Assembly: GCF_003435815.1 (NCBI RefSeq)
Contig: NZ_QTUV01000007.1
Location: 108,489 to 172,488, forward strand
Origin: Dorea sp. AM10-31
GTDB taxonomy: Bacteria > Bacillota > Clostridia > Lachnospirales > Lachnospiraceae
Direction: 5' to 3'
Length of the DNA stretch: 64,000 bases
In this document: piece by piece, positions 1 to 9,062 of the stretch
Layout: every line of letters begins with the position of its first letter
Numbering within the stretch: position 1 is the first letter of the stretch
Notes under the pieces: model-generated
What the model was told of the DNA's origin: nothing
Seen by the model: the letters and a program-made list of their open reading frames with translations, nothing else
Database searches by the model: none
Program-made: the position numbers and the translations under genes

Positions 1-1272
1 ATAAATCACAGATATTTTTCGGAGGTATCTGATCAGAATATTCCAATTACACACTGGATGATGATGGCATCTCATGGAACTGGTGAACTTGATATTGCAG
101 ATTATAAATATACGATACAGTTTCCGTCAAAAGAGGAGAAACAGAAGGCTGATTTAAAGCGGTTAAAAGAGAATTATGAAGCATATTCGCTATCGGAGCT
201 GTTTGATTTTATAAATAAAAAATTAGATATTTCCTGGTGCTATGCTGATGGAAATGATCTTTTGGAAAAGGTTTCACAGAACCGGAAAAATACAGTTATT
301 TACAACTGGATTCTTGGAAGTAAATCGGATTTATTCCGAACATATTGTTATGCTTTTCGTATTGCGAATATAGGGATGGTTCTGCTTGTATTATGGAAGA
401 TGCTGAAAAAAAGAAATCAGGATGTAAATCAGGTGTTTTATACATTATCATTTTTAGGTGGCGTATGTTTTTACAGTATATGGGAAATAAAAGCGTCTTA
501 TGGAATGCCATTTCTTATGTTTCTTTTGCTCCTTGGAAGTTATGGAATGGAATATTTAGCAGAGCAGATGAAAGAAAAAAAGAAAAAATGTATTTGTATA
601 AATGAGGGAGGCAAAAACTTCTGGCAGAAAACAACAATAATTATATTTATCGTGAGTGTTTCAGTAATGATGTATGCAGAAATCAGTCAGTCTGTAACGG
701 TACATAAAGAATGGGAAGTCCATTGTGCAGATATAGGATCTGTAAGAAAAATAAAAGGATATCAGAAACGATTTCGTCTGGAGCAGATTTTTTATGCGGA
801 CAGACCATATAACAGAATCGTTCTCATGGCTGGCGCAAAGGGAAAAGCCAAAGAGAATAATGCAAGTATATATGTGAAATTGACGGACACTTCCGGAAAA
901 TTGTTATATCGTGGAGAAATTGCAGCAAAAAATCTTTCCAGGCAGCAGGAAGTTGTATTAAAAATTCCGAAAGTTTTACCAGAAGGTAAAAGAAAATATA
1001 AATTAACAATATGGAAGAAAAGTGAGTACGCAGGAAATTTAAATATCTGGAAACGGAAAGAAGGTGTGCTCCATAGCTATAAAGGAGTAATGAAAATTTC
1101 CGGCGATAAAATGAAGTCAAAGCTGTATCTGGGTGTTTATCTGGAAAAGCAGGAAGCATGGTGTTCTGGAAGAACGGCTTTTGTTATATGCTTATGTTTT
1201 TGCGTGCTTGCATCTATGGTATTTTTGTGTTGCCCGGAAGCATGCCTGAATAAAGTGAAAGAAAACGGATAA
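1..1272 (+). CDS. Polytopic membrane protein, C-terminal part (GT-C-like, surface glycosylation), cut by window edge
   Basis: The reading frame is open from base 1, so this is the C-terminal part of a longer protein. The first ATG in view (58) is internal. The residues read from base 1 align with the middle of the 734-residue protein that follows (PITHW, MMASHG, SWCYADG, TYCYxFRI, WEIKxSYGMPF), so the two are tandem paralogs. The visible part has several hydrophobic segments, then a soluble region of about 170 residues (basic, beta-strand-like), then one last membrane segment at the C-terminus. Upstream of gtrB and gtrA, such large proteins usually act as the specific glycosyltransferase (GT-C fold), moving a sugar from a polyprenyl phosphate to a surface polymer. 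That role is inferred from context. No catalytic residues can be assigned. Confidence 0.75.
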   Translation: MNHRYFSEVSDQNIPITHWMMMASHGTGELDIADYKYTIQFPSKEEKQKADLKRLKENYEAYSLSELFDFINKKLDISWCYADGNDLLEKVSQNRKNTVIYNWILGSKSDLFRTYCYAFRIANIGMVLLVLWKMLKKRNQDVNQVFYTLSFLGGVCFYSIWEIKASYGMPFLMFLLLLGSYGMEYLAEQMKEKKKKCICINEGGKNFWQKTTIIIFIVSVSVMMYAEISQSVTVHKEWEVHCADIGSVRKIKGYQKRFRLEQIFYADRPYNRIVLMAGAKGKAKENNASIYVKLTDTSGKLLYRGEIAAKNLSRQQEVVLKIPKVLPEGKRKYKLTIWKKSEYAGNLNIWKRKEGVLHSYKGVMKISGDKMKSKLYLGVYLEKQEAWCSGRTAFVICLCFCVLASMVFLCCPEACLNKVKENG

Positions 1273-1400
1273 TGTTAAATGATTTGGGAGAAAAAGATTA
1301 TGTCTGGAAACCGACATATAAATTAGAAAAATCTGAACATCCAAATGGATTGAGTTATTATAATTCATATATTTATTTAGATATTACTATTAATGTAATA

Positions 1401-1436
1401 AAAAGGGAACGGAACGATTAAGTCGCTCCCTTTTCC
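1401..1436 (+). terminator. Candidate intrinsic terminator between the two paralogs
   Basis: An 8-bp stem (AAAAGGGA 1401-1408 with TCCCTTTT 1427-1434), an 18-nt loop and a short T tract. The long loop makes it a moderate candidate. It fits the promoter-like sequence that follows. The rest of 1273-1562 holds no gene I can support. Confidence 0.4.
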
Positions 1437-1465
1437 ACAATTTCTGAAGATAATATTAAGAATTG

Positions 1466-1495
1466 TTGAAGCTTTACAGAAGATGGACATATAAA
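1466..1495 (+). promoter_or_regulatory. Candidate sigma-A promoter for the second paralog and gtrBA
   Basis: TTGAAG (1466-1471) and TATAAA (1490-1495) are separated by 18 bp. They lie about 65 bp upstream of the ATG at 1563 and downstream of the terminator-like hairpin. Prediction from sequence only. Confidence 0.35.
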
Positions 1496-1562
1496 TGGAA
1501 AAAGTGTGCTAGACTACGAAAAGAACAAATCATAGAGGTATAAAATACGAGAGTAGAAAGAT

Positions 1563-3767
1563 ATGCATACTTTTAGAATGAAATTACAATTGAATCTATA
1601 TAAAGCCGTTATGGCATTGACTTTATTTTTTATTGTATTTATAGAAGCAGGGACAATCGTGACAGCACAAAGCCAGGTGTTTGCAGATATTTTGTCACCG
1701 GTAATGCGGTTGCTGCTTCCAATTCTTATTGCATTGTTGCTTGGCAGTTCTCTGCTCATCCTTTTCAGATGTTTGGACAAGATGGGAAAAAAGGGACTCT
1801 GGATATACACGGGTATATTATTTGTGATATTATTAGCTGGTTTCGGAGTTATTCTTAGTAATTTTCTTCCATTTTCGTCTACAGATGCATATAACATGCA
1901 GGATATGGCAATGTATCTCGCAAAGACAGGAGAAAAGCCGATTTCTGATACAGCACCGCATGCATCTTATTTCGGAATGTTTTCCAATAATTATTTCCTG
2001 ACTGTTATATTTGCAAAATTTATCAATATGTTGTCCCGTGCCGGTATCACAGAAGTACAGTTTGCTCTGTTAGCTTTATCTGTGGCAGGAATGATTATTG
2101 CGACAATATTTTTATATTTGACAGGAATTCGTATCGGAGGTTTAAAAGGCGGAGCGAAAATTCTGACATTATGTGTGTTGAATCCGATTTATTATATTTT
2201 GCCAATGTGGATATATACCTGCTCATTTTCCATCCCTTTTACGGCGGCAGTAATCTATTTCGGAGTCAGACTTTTGAAAGAAGAGTCATGGAAAGACAGA
2301 GTTATTTCTGCAATATTGTTTGCTGTATTCGGAATAACCGGTTATTATATCCGTCCAACGGTAGTGATCCCGATGATTGCATTTGTTTTCTGTTATATTT
2401 TGGATCAGCTTATTGGAAAAAAGAAAATAAAAGAAAGTATACAGAGCTTTGGAATCGTACTGCTTATAGGAATTGTAGTTTCGCATGGCATATCGGGATT
2501 AAACCAGTCGTATTTTGAAACAGTCTCAGCACAGAATTATCCAATTACACATTGGTTAATGATGGCGTCACATGGAGACGGAGAGCACAATAAAGAAGAT
2601 TATGCTTATACACATCAGTTCAGGACAAAAGAAGAGAAAACACAGGCGACAGTTGACCGGATGATAAAAAATTATAAAAGTTACAGTTTCAGTGAACTGA
2701 TGGCTTTTGAACAGAAGAAACTTATGGTTTCGTGGTGTTATGCGGATGGAGGAGACCTGATAGAAAAAATTTCGCAGGATCAGAAGAATACACCGCTGTA
2801 CACATGGATATTAGGAAGCAGATTCGATCTGTTCCGGGCATACTGCTATGGATTCAGGATCTCTAATATGGCTTTTCTGTGTCTGGCATTATGGAGACTG
2901 CTGAAAAGGAAAAAAGAAGATATCCTTCAGGTATTCTGGGCAGTATCTATATTAGGTGGAATTCTTTTTTATTGTATCTGGGAAATAAAAAGCTCTTACG
3001 GTATGCCATTTGTGATGCTGTTTCTATTATTGGGAATGGCAGGGATTGATGAGAGTAAGGAAAAGTTATTTCAGAAAAGGAATGAGAAATATGCATATAA
3101 ATGTGGCTGGACAGAACTGGTGCTTCTTGTGTGTGTGATCTGTATCTGCCTTGTAAGTGGAGAACAGATGAGAAAATCTAAAATTCCTGTGTATCAGTGG
3201 AGTGTGCACTGTATTAATGGAACATCTGCAAAGAAGATGGAAGATGTAGGAAAAACAGTCCATATAAATCAGAAGTTTGAGGCATTACATTCATTTAACA
3301 GAATTGGATTGATCGTAAGTGCCGGAGACCGTGCAAAAGAGTTTAATGATATTTTGCAGGTACAATTAACAGATGAGAAGGGAAACCGGATTTACCGAGG
3401 AAAAATACAGGCTGATAAGGTGGGAGAGCATGGAAGTGTCATACTTAAATTTCCAAAAGTAACACCAACAAAAGAGAATAAGGATTATCATTTACGAATC
3501 TGGAATAAAAAACCTCATAAAGGCAAATTACGGGTGTGGTATAGAAAAGAGTTTTATATGCACAGTTATAAAGGAAAATTGGAAGTAGATGGAAGGAATC
3601 ATTTTGAAAATTTGTATCTGCAAGTGTATAAAGAGACAAAAGAGCCGTGGTGTGACAAAAAACAGATGCTGGTAATAGCAGGAATCTTTTTACTGTGGAC
3701 AGCAATTGTTCTGGTAATAATACCAAAAAAACGCTGCAATGAAAATGTTGAGAGAGGAGAGCGATAG
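1563..3767 (+). CDS. Polytopic membrane protein, GT-C-like (gtr-type surface glycosylation)
   Basis: A 734-residue protein with many hydrophobic segments from the N-terminus to about residue 490, a soluble region (about 520-690), and a final membrane helix near 700-720 followed by a basic tail. An acidic segment after the second hydrophobic stretch (STDAYNMQDMAMYL, about residues 102-115) resembles the first extracytoplasmic loop of GT-C glycosyltransferases, but I see no certain catalytic motif. It is the paralog of the partial gene upstream. The stop (3767) lies three bases before the gtrB-like start, so the two are probably co-translated. Likely role: transfer of a sugar from polyprenyl phosphate to a cell-surface polymer. 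An oligosaccharide polymerase is an alternative. Confidence 0.65.
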   Translation: MHTFRMKLQLNLYKAVMALTLFFIVFIEAGTIVTAQSQVFADILSPVMRLLLPILIALLLGSSLLILFRCLDKMGKKGLWIYTGILFVILLAGFGVILSNFLPFSSTDAYNMQDMAMYLAKTGEKPISDTAPHASYFGMFSNNYFLTVIFAKFINMLSRAGITEVQFALLALSVAGMIIATIFLYLTGIRIGGLKGGAKILTLCVLNPIYYILPMWIYTCSFSIPFTAAVIYFGVRLLKEESWKDRVISAILFAVFGITGYYIRPTVVIPMIAFVFCYILDQLIGKKKIKESIQSFGIVLLIGIVVSHGISGLNQSYFETVSAQNYPITHWLMMASHGDGEHNKEDYAYTHQFRTKEEKTQATVDRMIKNYKSYSFSELMAFEQKKLMVSWCYADGGDLIEKISQDQKNTPLYTWILGSRFDLFRAYCYGFRISNMAFLCLALWRLLKRKKEDILQVFWAVSILGGILFYCIWEIKSSYGMPFVMLFLLLGMAGIDESKEKLFQKRNEKYAYKCGWTELVLLVCVICICLVSGEQMRKSKIPVYQWSVHCINGTSAKKMEDVGKTVHINQKFEALHSFNRIGLIVSAGDRAKEFNDILQVQLTDEKGNRIYRGKIQADKVGEHGSVILKFPKVTPTKENKDYHLRIWNKKPHKGKLRVWYRKEFYMHSYKGKLEVDGRNHFENLYLQVYKETKEPWCDKKQMLVIAGIFLLWTAIVLVIIPKKRCNENVERGER

Positions 3768-3770
3768 CAG

Positions 3771-4811
3771 ATGAAGGCAGAAACAAATATGGAGAACAAT
3801 ATAGAAATAAAGAATATCAGAGAGAAAACACCAACTCTTTATATTGTAATTCCGTGTTACAATGAAGAGGAAGTACTGCCGATTACCAGTAAGCAGTTTC
3901 TGGCAAAGATTCAGCAGTTAGTAACAGAAGAAAAGATTACAGATGACAGCCGGATATTATTTGTAAATGATGGATCAAAAGATTCAACATGGGATATTAT
4001 CCGGAAACTCTCAGCAGAAGATCTGCATTATATTGGAATCTGCCAGAGCCGGAACCGAGGACATCAGAATGCTGTACTGGCAGGTCTTATGGAAGCAAAA
4101 GACCAGTGTGATATTACAATTTCGATTGATTGCGACGGACAAGATGATATTAACGCCATGGATCGTATGGTAGATGCGTATCTGGATGGCTGTGAAGTTG
4201 TGTATGGCGTACGTTCAAAACGAGATACGGATACAGTTTTTAAGCGGTTTACGGCAGAAGGGTTTTATAAGTTATTAAACTGGATGGGAGCGGAGGTTGT
4301 TTATAATCATGCAGATTATCGCCTGATTTCCAGTCGTGTATTACAGGAATTTGCGAATTATAAAGAAGTAAACATTTTCCTTCGTGGCATGGTTCCACTT
4401 GTTGGTTTTAAAAGTACGTCTGTATATTATGAAAGAGCAGAGCGTATCGCCGGAGAAAGCCATTATCCGTTAAAGAAAATGCTTGCGCTTGCCTTTGATG
4501 GAATTACCAGTCTGTCAGTAAAACCGATTCGTTTGATTACTTCCTTTGGGTTGCTTGTTGCAAGTCTGAGCTTTATCGGAATCCTTTGGGCAGTGATCGG
4601 TGCGCTGGTTGGAGAGACGGCACCGGGATGGGCGAGTGTAACCTGTATTGTATGTTTTATCGGAGGAATCCAGATGTTATTTCTTGGTGTGATTGGAGAA
4701 TATATTGGAAAGATTTATCTGGAGACTAAGCATCGCCCACGTTATATTATCAGTGAGCGTACTTACAAAGATACAGATGCCAAGCAGGATATGGGAACTG
4801 ATAAAAAGTAA
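3771..4811 (+). CDS. gtrB: GtrB-like polyprenyl-phosphate glycosyltransferase (GT2)
   Basis: A 346-residue family 2 glycosyltransferase. After about 20 extra residues comes the GT-A fold: YIVIPCYNEEE (about 25-35), FVNDGSKDST, then SIDCDGQDD as the DxD-type metal and nucleotide-sugar region. RGMVPLVGF follows in the acceptor region, and two membrane helices lie at about 245-310. This architecture is that of GtrB/DPM1-type enzymes, which load a sugar from a nucleotide sugar onto undecaprenyl phosphate at the inner face of the membrane. A ribosome binding site (GAGAGGAGAG) lies just upstream of the ATG. With the flippase and the GT-C-like protein it forms the classic three-part Gtr system. The sugar transferred cannot be told from the sequence. 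Confidence 0.88.
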   Translation: MKAETNMENNIEIKNIREKTPTLYIVIPCYNEEEVLPITSKQFLAKIQQLVTEEKITDDSRILFVNDGSKDSTWDIIRKLSAEDLHYIGICQSRNRGHQNAVLAGLMEAKDQCDITISIDCDGQDDINAMDRMVDAYLDGCEVVYGVRSKRDTDTVFKRFTAEGFYKLLNWMGAEVVYNHADYRLISSRVLQEFANYKEVNIFLRGMVPLVGFKSTSVYYERAERIAGESHYPLKKMLALAFDGITSLSVKPIRLITSFGLLVASLSFIGILWAVIGALVGETAPGWASVTCIVCFIGGIQMLFLGVIGEYIGKIYLETKHRPRYIISERTYKDTDAKQDMGTDKK

Positions 4812-4871
4812 AATGAGAGAAAATAAAAGGCAATAGAAAAAGAAAACAAAAGAGGGAAGAACGAAAATAAG

Positions 4872-5282
4872 ATGAAGAAAGTAATTGATTGGGTAACAAT
4901 AAAATTTTTGATCGTTGGAGTGATCAATACACTGGTGGGATCAGCGGTAATGTTTTTGCTGTATAATGGATTCCATACCGGATACTGGATTGCTTCCGCG
5001 TGCAATTATATTATAGGAAGTATTGTAAGTTATTTTCTGAATAAACATTTTACGTTCCGGAGTAAAGAAAAATCACTTCGCGAAGTGATAACATTTGCTG
5101 TAAATATTGTAATCTGTTATGTTCTGGCATATGGTATCGCAAAGCCATGTGTATATCAGATCTTCAGCGGGTATGGCACAAAGATACAAGATAATATTGC
5201 CATGTTTGCAGGAATGTGTCTGTTTGTGGGACTGAATTATTTTGGACAGAGATTTGTAGTTTTTAAAGGTGGAAAAGAATAA
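4872..5282 (+). CDS. gtrA: GtrA-family membrane protein (putative polyprenyl-phosphate-sugar flippase)
   Basis: 136 residues with four hydrophobic segments, matching the GtrA family in length and pattern: FLIVGVINTLVG at the N-terminus, FLNKHFTF after the second helix, and GLNYFGQRFVVF at the C-terminus. GtrA proteins are thought to flip undecaprenyl-phosphate-linked sugar outward. It is the last gene of the glycosylation operon, 60 bp after the GtrB-like gene. The terminator's 5' arm begins inside its last codons. Confidence 0.88.
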   Translation: MKKVIDWVTIKFLIVGVINTLVGSAVMFLLYNGFHTGYWIASACNYIIGSIVSYFLNKHFTFRSKEKSLREVITFAVNIVICYVLAYGIAKPCVYQIFSGYGTKIQDNIAMFAGMCLFVGLNYFGQRFVVFKGGKE

Positions 5283-5295
5283 ATTCCACCTTTTT
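5265..5295 (+). terminator. Intrinsic terminator of the gtr operon
   Basis: A perfect 10-bp stem, AAAGGTGGAA (5265-5274) with TTCCACCTTT (5284-5293), a 9-nt loop and a T run. The 5' arm overlaps the end of the gtrA-like gene and the stop codon is in the loop. Confidence 0.85.
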
Positions 5296-5344
5296 CCTAT
5301 AATTAAAATATTTTATAGAAAATGCCAATACAGCTTCCTGAAAT

Positions 5345-5374
5345 TTGACAATAACCGCATTGTTACGGTATTCT
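5345..5374 (+). promoter_or_regulatory. Candidate sigma-A promoter for the lysozyme gene
   Basis: Consensus TTGACA (5345-5350), an 18-bp spacer and TATTCT (5369-5374), about 90 bp before the start at 5466 and just after the gtr terminator. Confidence 0.55.
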
Positions 5375-5465
5375 GTTTTAGTAAAGCTATTATCTGAAAG
5401 AAATTGTTAGAAATAGTTTCTGCAGATGATTTGGGTGTAGGGAAATAGAACAGGAGATAATAAAT

Positions 5466-7073
5466 ATGAAGAAACGGAATATACTTGTAGCAATGATGAC
5501 AGCACTGGCACTTTGTGTGGCCGCAGTTCCGGCATCTGTATATGCGCAGGATGCGACGGCAGAAACAACAGTAACACAGGAAACGGAAAATACAGAAGCT
5601 TCTAATGTGAACGGAGCAGACGATCCGGGAGCCGGAAGATTAGCCGGACATATTGCACCGGAATTTTTTGGTGGACAGTCAATGACAAGAACAACGGCGA
5701 ACTATAAGCATGCAGATAAGTTCAAGAGCGGTTATACAATCCAGACCGGAGTCGATGTATCCAAATGGAATGGAAAGATTGACTGGGGCAGAGCGAAAAA
5801 AGCCGGTGTTCAGTTTGCGCTGGTGCGTATGGCTTACCGCGGATATGGCTCTGCCGGATCCATGGGAATCGATGAAACAGGTGTGACAAATCTGAAAAAC
5901 GCGCTTGCAGCAGGAATTCCTGTAGGGGCATACATATTTTCACAGGCAACGACGGAAGCAGAGGCAAAAGCAGAAGCAGATCTTCTGATTTCCCAGGTAA
6001 AAGGATATAAGATTACACTGCCACTGGTGATGGATTTTGAATATTACAGTGATAGCGGAAAGAATGAAGGACGTCTCTATGATGCCAAATTAAGCAAATC
6101 AAAGGCAACTGCCATATGCAATGCATTTTGCGCGAGAGTGGCATCTAAAGGCTACACACCGATGGTATATGCAAATGCTGATATGTTGAAAAATAAGTTA
6201 AATGCATCCGATATCGGCAAAAACTATATGATCTGGCTTGCCAATTATACATCTAAAACGACGTATACCGGAGATTATAATTTCTGGCAATATTCTGCGG
6301 CCGGAGCTGTGGATGGAATCAGCGGAAGGGTGGATATGAACTTCCGCTACATAAAAAAAGATACTTCAGACACAACAGCATCCGGAACATTGAAGACTCC
6401 GGCTCTTAAAGCATCCGGAAAGAATTTTTATACGGTAAAATTATCCTGGAGTAAAGTGAACGGAGCAAGCGGTTATAAGATTCAAAAATACAATAGCTCA
6501 AAAAAAGCCTACGAGACAATAAAGACGATTAGCAATGGTTCTACAGTGTCCTACAATCATACAGGTTTAAATGCAGCAACGACATACAAATATCGTGTCC
6601 GTGCATATAAGAAAGCAAACGGAACAACAGTGTACAGTTCCTATACTTCGGCTGTGAAAGCGACTACGAAAAAAGCGGTTTCCGGAAAAATCAAAGGCAG
6701 TAATGTAAATTTCCGTAAAGGCGCATCAATTTCTAAAGCAAAGATCGCGCAGTTGAAAAAAGGAAAAAATGTTACTCTGACTGGGAAGAGTGGAAGCTGG
6801 TATAAAGTAAAAGCAAGTATAAACGGAAAGAGTAAAACAGGCTATATTTTAGATGATTATGTGAAGATCACATCGCGTCAGGCAAAAGTAAATGCAATGA
6901 ATGTCAATGTGCGTAAAGGTCCGGGAACTTCTTATAAAAAAGTGACAACTCTTACAAAAGGAACAAAGATTTCGGTGACAGGAACAAAGGGAAGCTGGTA
7001 TAAAATCTCATTTTCTGTAAAAGGCAAGAAAAAGACAGGCTATATGTTGACAAGTTATGTAAGTATATTGTAA
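5466..7073 (+). CDS. Secreted GH25 lysozyme with FN3 and two SH3b domains
   Basis: 535 residues. A signal peptide (KKR, then a hydrophobic core ending near ASVYA) is followed by a linker with DDPGAGRLAGHIAPEF. A glycoside hydrolase 25 domain spans about 90-295, with GVDVSKWNG at its start and LPLVMDFEYY carrying the catalytic acid region. Next come an FN3 domain (about 312-398) and two bacterial SH3 repeats (about 403-465 and 470-535), each with NVNxRKG and GSWYKV/I motifs. GH25 enzymes cut the MurNAc-GlcNAc bond of peptidoglycan, and SH3b modules bind the wall. The ribosome binding site AGGAGAT sits before the ATG. It is the first of two related lysozymes and is likely secreted for wall turnover or separation. 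Confidence 0.92.
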   Translation: MKKRNILVAMMTALALCVAAVPASVYAQDATAETTVTQETENTEASNVNGADDPGAGRLAGHIAPEFFGGQSMTRTTANYKHADKFKSGYTIQTGVDVSKWNGKIDWGRAKKAGVQFALVRMAYRGYGSAGSMGIDETGVTNLKNALAAGIPVGAYIFSQATTEAEAKAEADLLISQVKGYKITLPLVMDFEYYSDSGKNEGRLYDAKLSKSKATAICNAFCARVASKGYTPMVYANADMLKNKLNASDIGKNYMIWLANYTSKTTYTGDYNFWQYSAAGAVDGISGRVDMNFRYIKKDTSDTTASGTLKTPALKASGKNFYTVKLSWSKVNGASGYKIQKYNSSKKAYETIKTISNGSTVSYNHTGLNAATTYKYRVRAYKKANGTTVYSSYTSAVKATTKKAVSGKIKGSNVNFRKGASISKAKIAQLKKGKNVTLTGKSGSWYKVKASINGKSKTGYILDDYVKITSRQAKVNAMNVNVRKGPGTSYKKVTTLTKGTKISVTGTKGSWYKISFSVKGKKKTGYMLTSYVSIL

Positions 7074-7142
7074 ATTAAAAATTAGTTTAACTTTCATGGA
7101 ATGACAGGCAATACCAGAATATGAGGAGATTATAAAAGCAGA

Positions 7143-9038
7143 ATGAAAAAGAGAACAAGAATACTGGCGGCGCTTCTGACAATGTGTGTAAGTATTTCCA
7201 TGCTTCCGTTTTGTACAAAAGCCGCAGAGATACCTGAAGATGGTGACCCGGGAGATTACCGTCTGAACGGAAAGATTGCACCGGAATTTTATGATACACC
7301 TGCTTCGGCAAAAGCAAGAGCAGTGATCAACAATTCGAAATATCAGCATGCGTCTAAGTTTAAAGACGGATATGAGATCCAGACCGGAATTGATGTATCT
7401 TATCATCAGGGGAATATTGATTGGAAGAAAGTAAAGGCTGCCGGTGTGCAGTTTGCGATCATCCGTGCGGGATACCGCTCTTACGGAGAAGGAAAATTAT
7501 ATCCGGACAAGCAGGTAGATAATTATATTCCGGCAGCGATCAATGCGGGCATCCCGGTTGGCGCTTATATTTTCTCACAGGCGATCACAGAGAAAGAAGC
7601 GAGAGAAGAAGCGGATTATATTATTTCAAAAGTCAGCAAATACAAATTAAAGCTTCCGATTGTCCTGGATTACGAATATGTAACGCCGACGCTGGGAAGA
7701 CTGGCAACTGCGAAACTCAGCAGAGCGAAGAAGACGAAGATCTGCAATGCGTTTTGCGCAAGAGTTGCATCCAAAGGCTACACACCGATGGTTTATGCGA
7801 ATCGTTCGATGCTGACAAATGATATGTATGCAGATCAGATCGATGGTAAATATAAGATCTGGCTGGCACAGTATAATACGAAAGTTACTTATGGAAGAAC
7901 ATACGAATACTGGCAGTATAGCCCGACTGGAAGAATAAGCGGAATCAATGATAAGAATGTAGATATGAATTTCCGTTATGTAAAACAGCAGGAAACTTTG
8001 AAGATAAAAAAGACAACACAGGACAGTATTACGATGCAGTGGGATCCGATCGAGCATGCATCCGGCTATGAAGTTTTCAAGAAAAATACAGCAGATAAAT
8101 ACGTAAAGATTGCAACGATCGAAGATGCGGATGCAACAACTTATACAGATACCGGACTTGGAAAAGGCGAAGCGGGAACTTATAAAGTGCGTGCATTTTT
8201 AGAGGAAGATGCAGGGGAAGATTACAGTCCTTTCACACCGGCAGCTACAGGTGTAACCGGAATTGACGGCACCGCACTTTCAGCAAAAGGAACAGCACTG
8301 AATCGGATTTCACTTGGCTGGGAACAGGCAGCAGACGCAAGCGGATATATTATACAGCGTTATGATTCTGTGAAGAAGTCTTATACTACGATAAAGACCG
8401 TTACAAGTCCGAAGACGTTATCTTATACAGATGCGGATCTGGATGCTTCTAAGACCTATACATACCGGATTCGTGCATATAAATCGGTAAGTGGCGTAAA
8501 AGGATACAGCGGGTATACAGAAGCAAAAGCGGTAACGAAGAAAGCAGAGACAGGAAGAGTCAGCGTTTCAAGTGTGAATTTCCGCAAAGGACCATCTACT
8601 TCTTATAAGAGCCAGGGAACTCTTACAAGAGGAAAAACAGTATCGGTAACAGGAGCACGCGGCGGTTGGTATAAAGTTACAGCGAAGCTGAACGGAACGA
8701 AGAAGACGGGATATGTAATGAAAAGCTACATAAAGACCGGTGCGGGAGCACGCATTGGTTTTCCATCTCTTAAGACACAGGCTGTTTCAAAAAGTAAAAT
8801 AAAACTAAGCTGGAAACAGATTATCGGTGTGGATGGGTATGAGATTGTCCGCTATAATACGAAGAAGAAAGCGTATAAAAAGATAAAAACGCTCACGAAT
8901 CCAAAAACTGTTTCTTATACGGATAAAGGACTGAAAAAGCGTACAAAGTACAAGTATAAAATACGTGCATATCAGAAGAACGGGACGAAAAAGGTTTATG
9001 GATTTTACTCGAATCCGAAGAATGGCATGACAAGATAA
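7143..9038 (+). CDS. Secreted GH25 lysozyme with three FN3 and one SH3b domain
   Basis: 631 residues. A signal peptide ends near TKAAE, and the linker carries GDPGDYRLNGKIAPEF, as in the preceding paralog. The GH25 domain (about 78-280) has GIDVSYHQG and LPIVLDYEYV. FN3 domains follow at about 283-370 and 375-465, one SH3b at about 470-535 (SVNFRKGPS, GGWYKV) and a third FN3 at about 540-631. It differs from its neighbour mainly in module number and order, which suggests duplication with domain shuffling. The ribosome binding site AGGAG is rather far (about 14 bp) from the ATG, but no other start fits. Role: peptidoglycan muramidase outside the cell. Confidence 0.92.
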   Translation: MKKRTRILAALLTMCVSISMLPFCTKAAEIPEDGDPGDYRLNGKIAPEFYDTPASAKARAVINNSKYQHASKFKDGYEIQTGIDVSYHQGNIDWKKVKAAGVQFAIIRAGYRSYGEGKLYPDKQVDNYIPAAINAGIPVGAYIFSQAITEKEAREEADYIISKVSKYKLKLPIVLDYEYVTPTLGRLATAKLSRAKKTKICNAFCARVASKGYTPMVYANRSMLTNDMYADQIDGKYKIWLAQYNTKVTYGRTYEYWQYSPTGRISGINDKNVDMNFRYVKQQETLKIKKTTQDSITMQWDPIEHASGYEVFKKNTADKYVKIATIEDADATTYTDTGLGKGEAGTYKVRAFLEEDAGEDYSPFTPAATGVTGIDGTALSAKGTALNRISLGWEQAADASGYIIQRYDSVKKSYTTIKTVTSPKTLSYTDADLDASKTYTYRIRAYKSVSGVKGYSGYTEAKAVTKKAETGRVSVSSVNFRKGPSTSYKSQGTLTRGKTVSVTGARGGWYKVTAKLNGTKKTGYVMKSYIKTGAGARIGFPSLKTQAVSKSKIKLSWKQIIGVDGYEIVRYNTKKKAYKKIKTLTNPKTVSYTDKGLKKRTKYKYKIRAYQKNGTKKVYGFYSNPKNGMTR

Positions 9039-9062
9039 ATTTAAGAAGAAATGGGGTACAAC

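Noticed and set aside
1272..1421. 49-codon open frame after the first paralog
   Set aside because: Its ATG overlaps the preceding stop, but no ribosome binding site or recognisable sequence is present and its end lies in the terminator hairpin.
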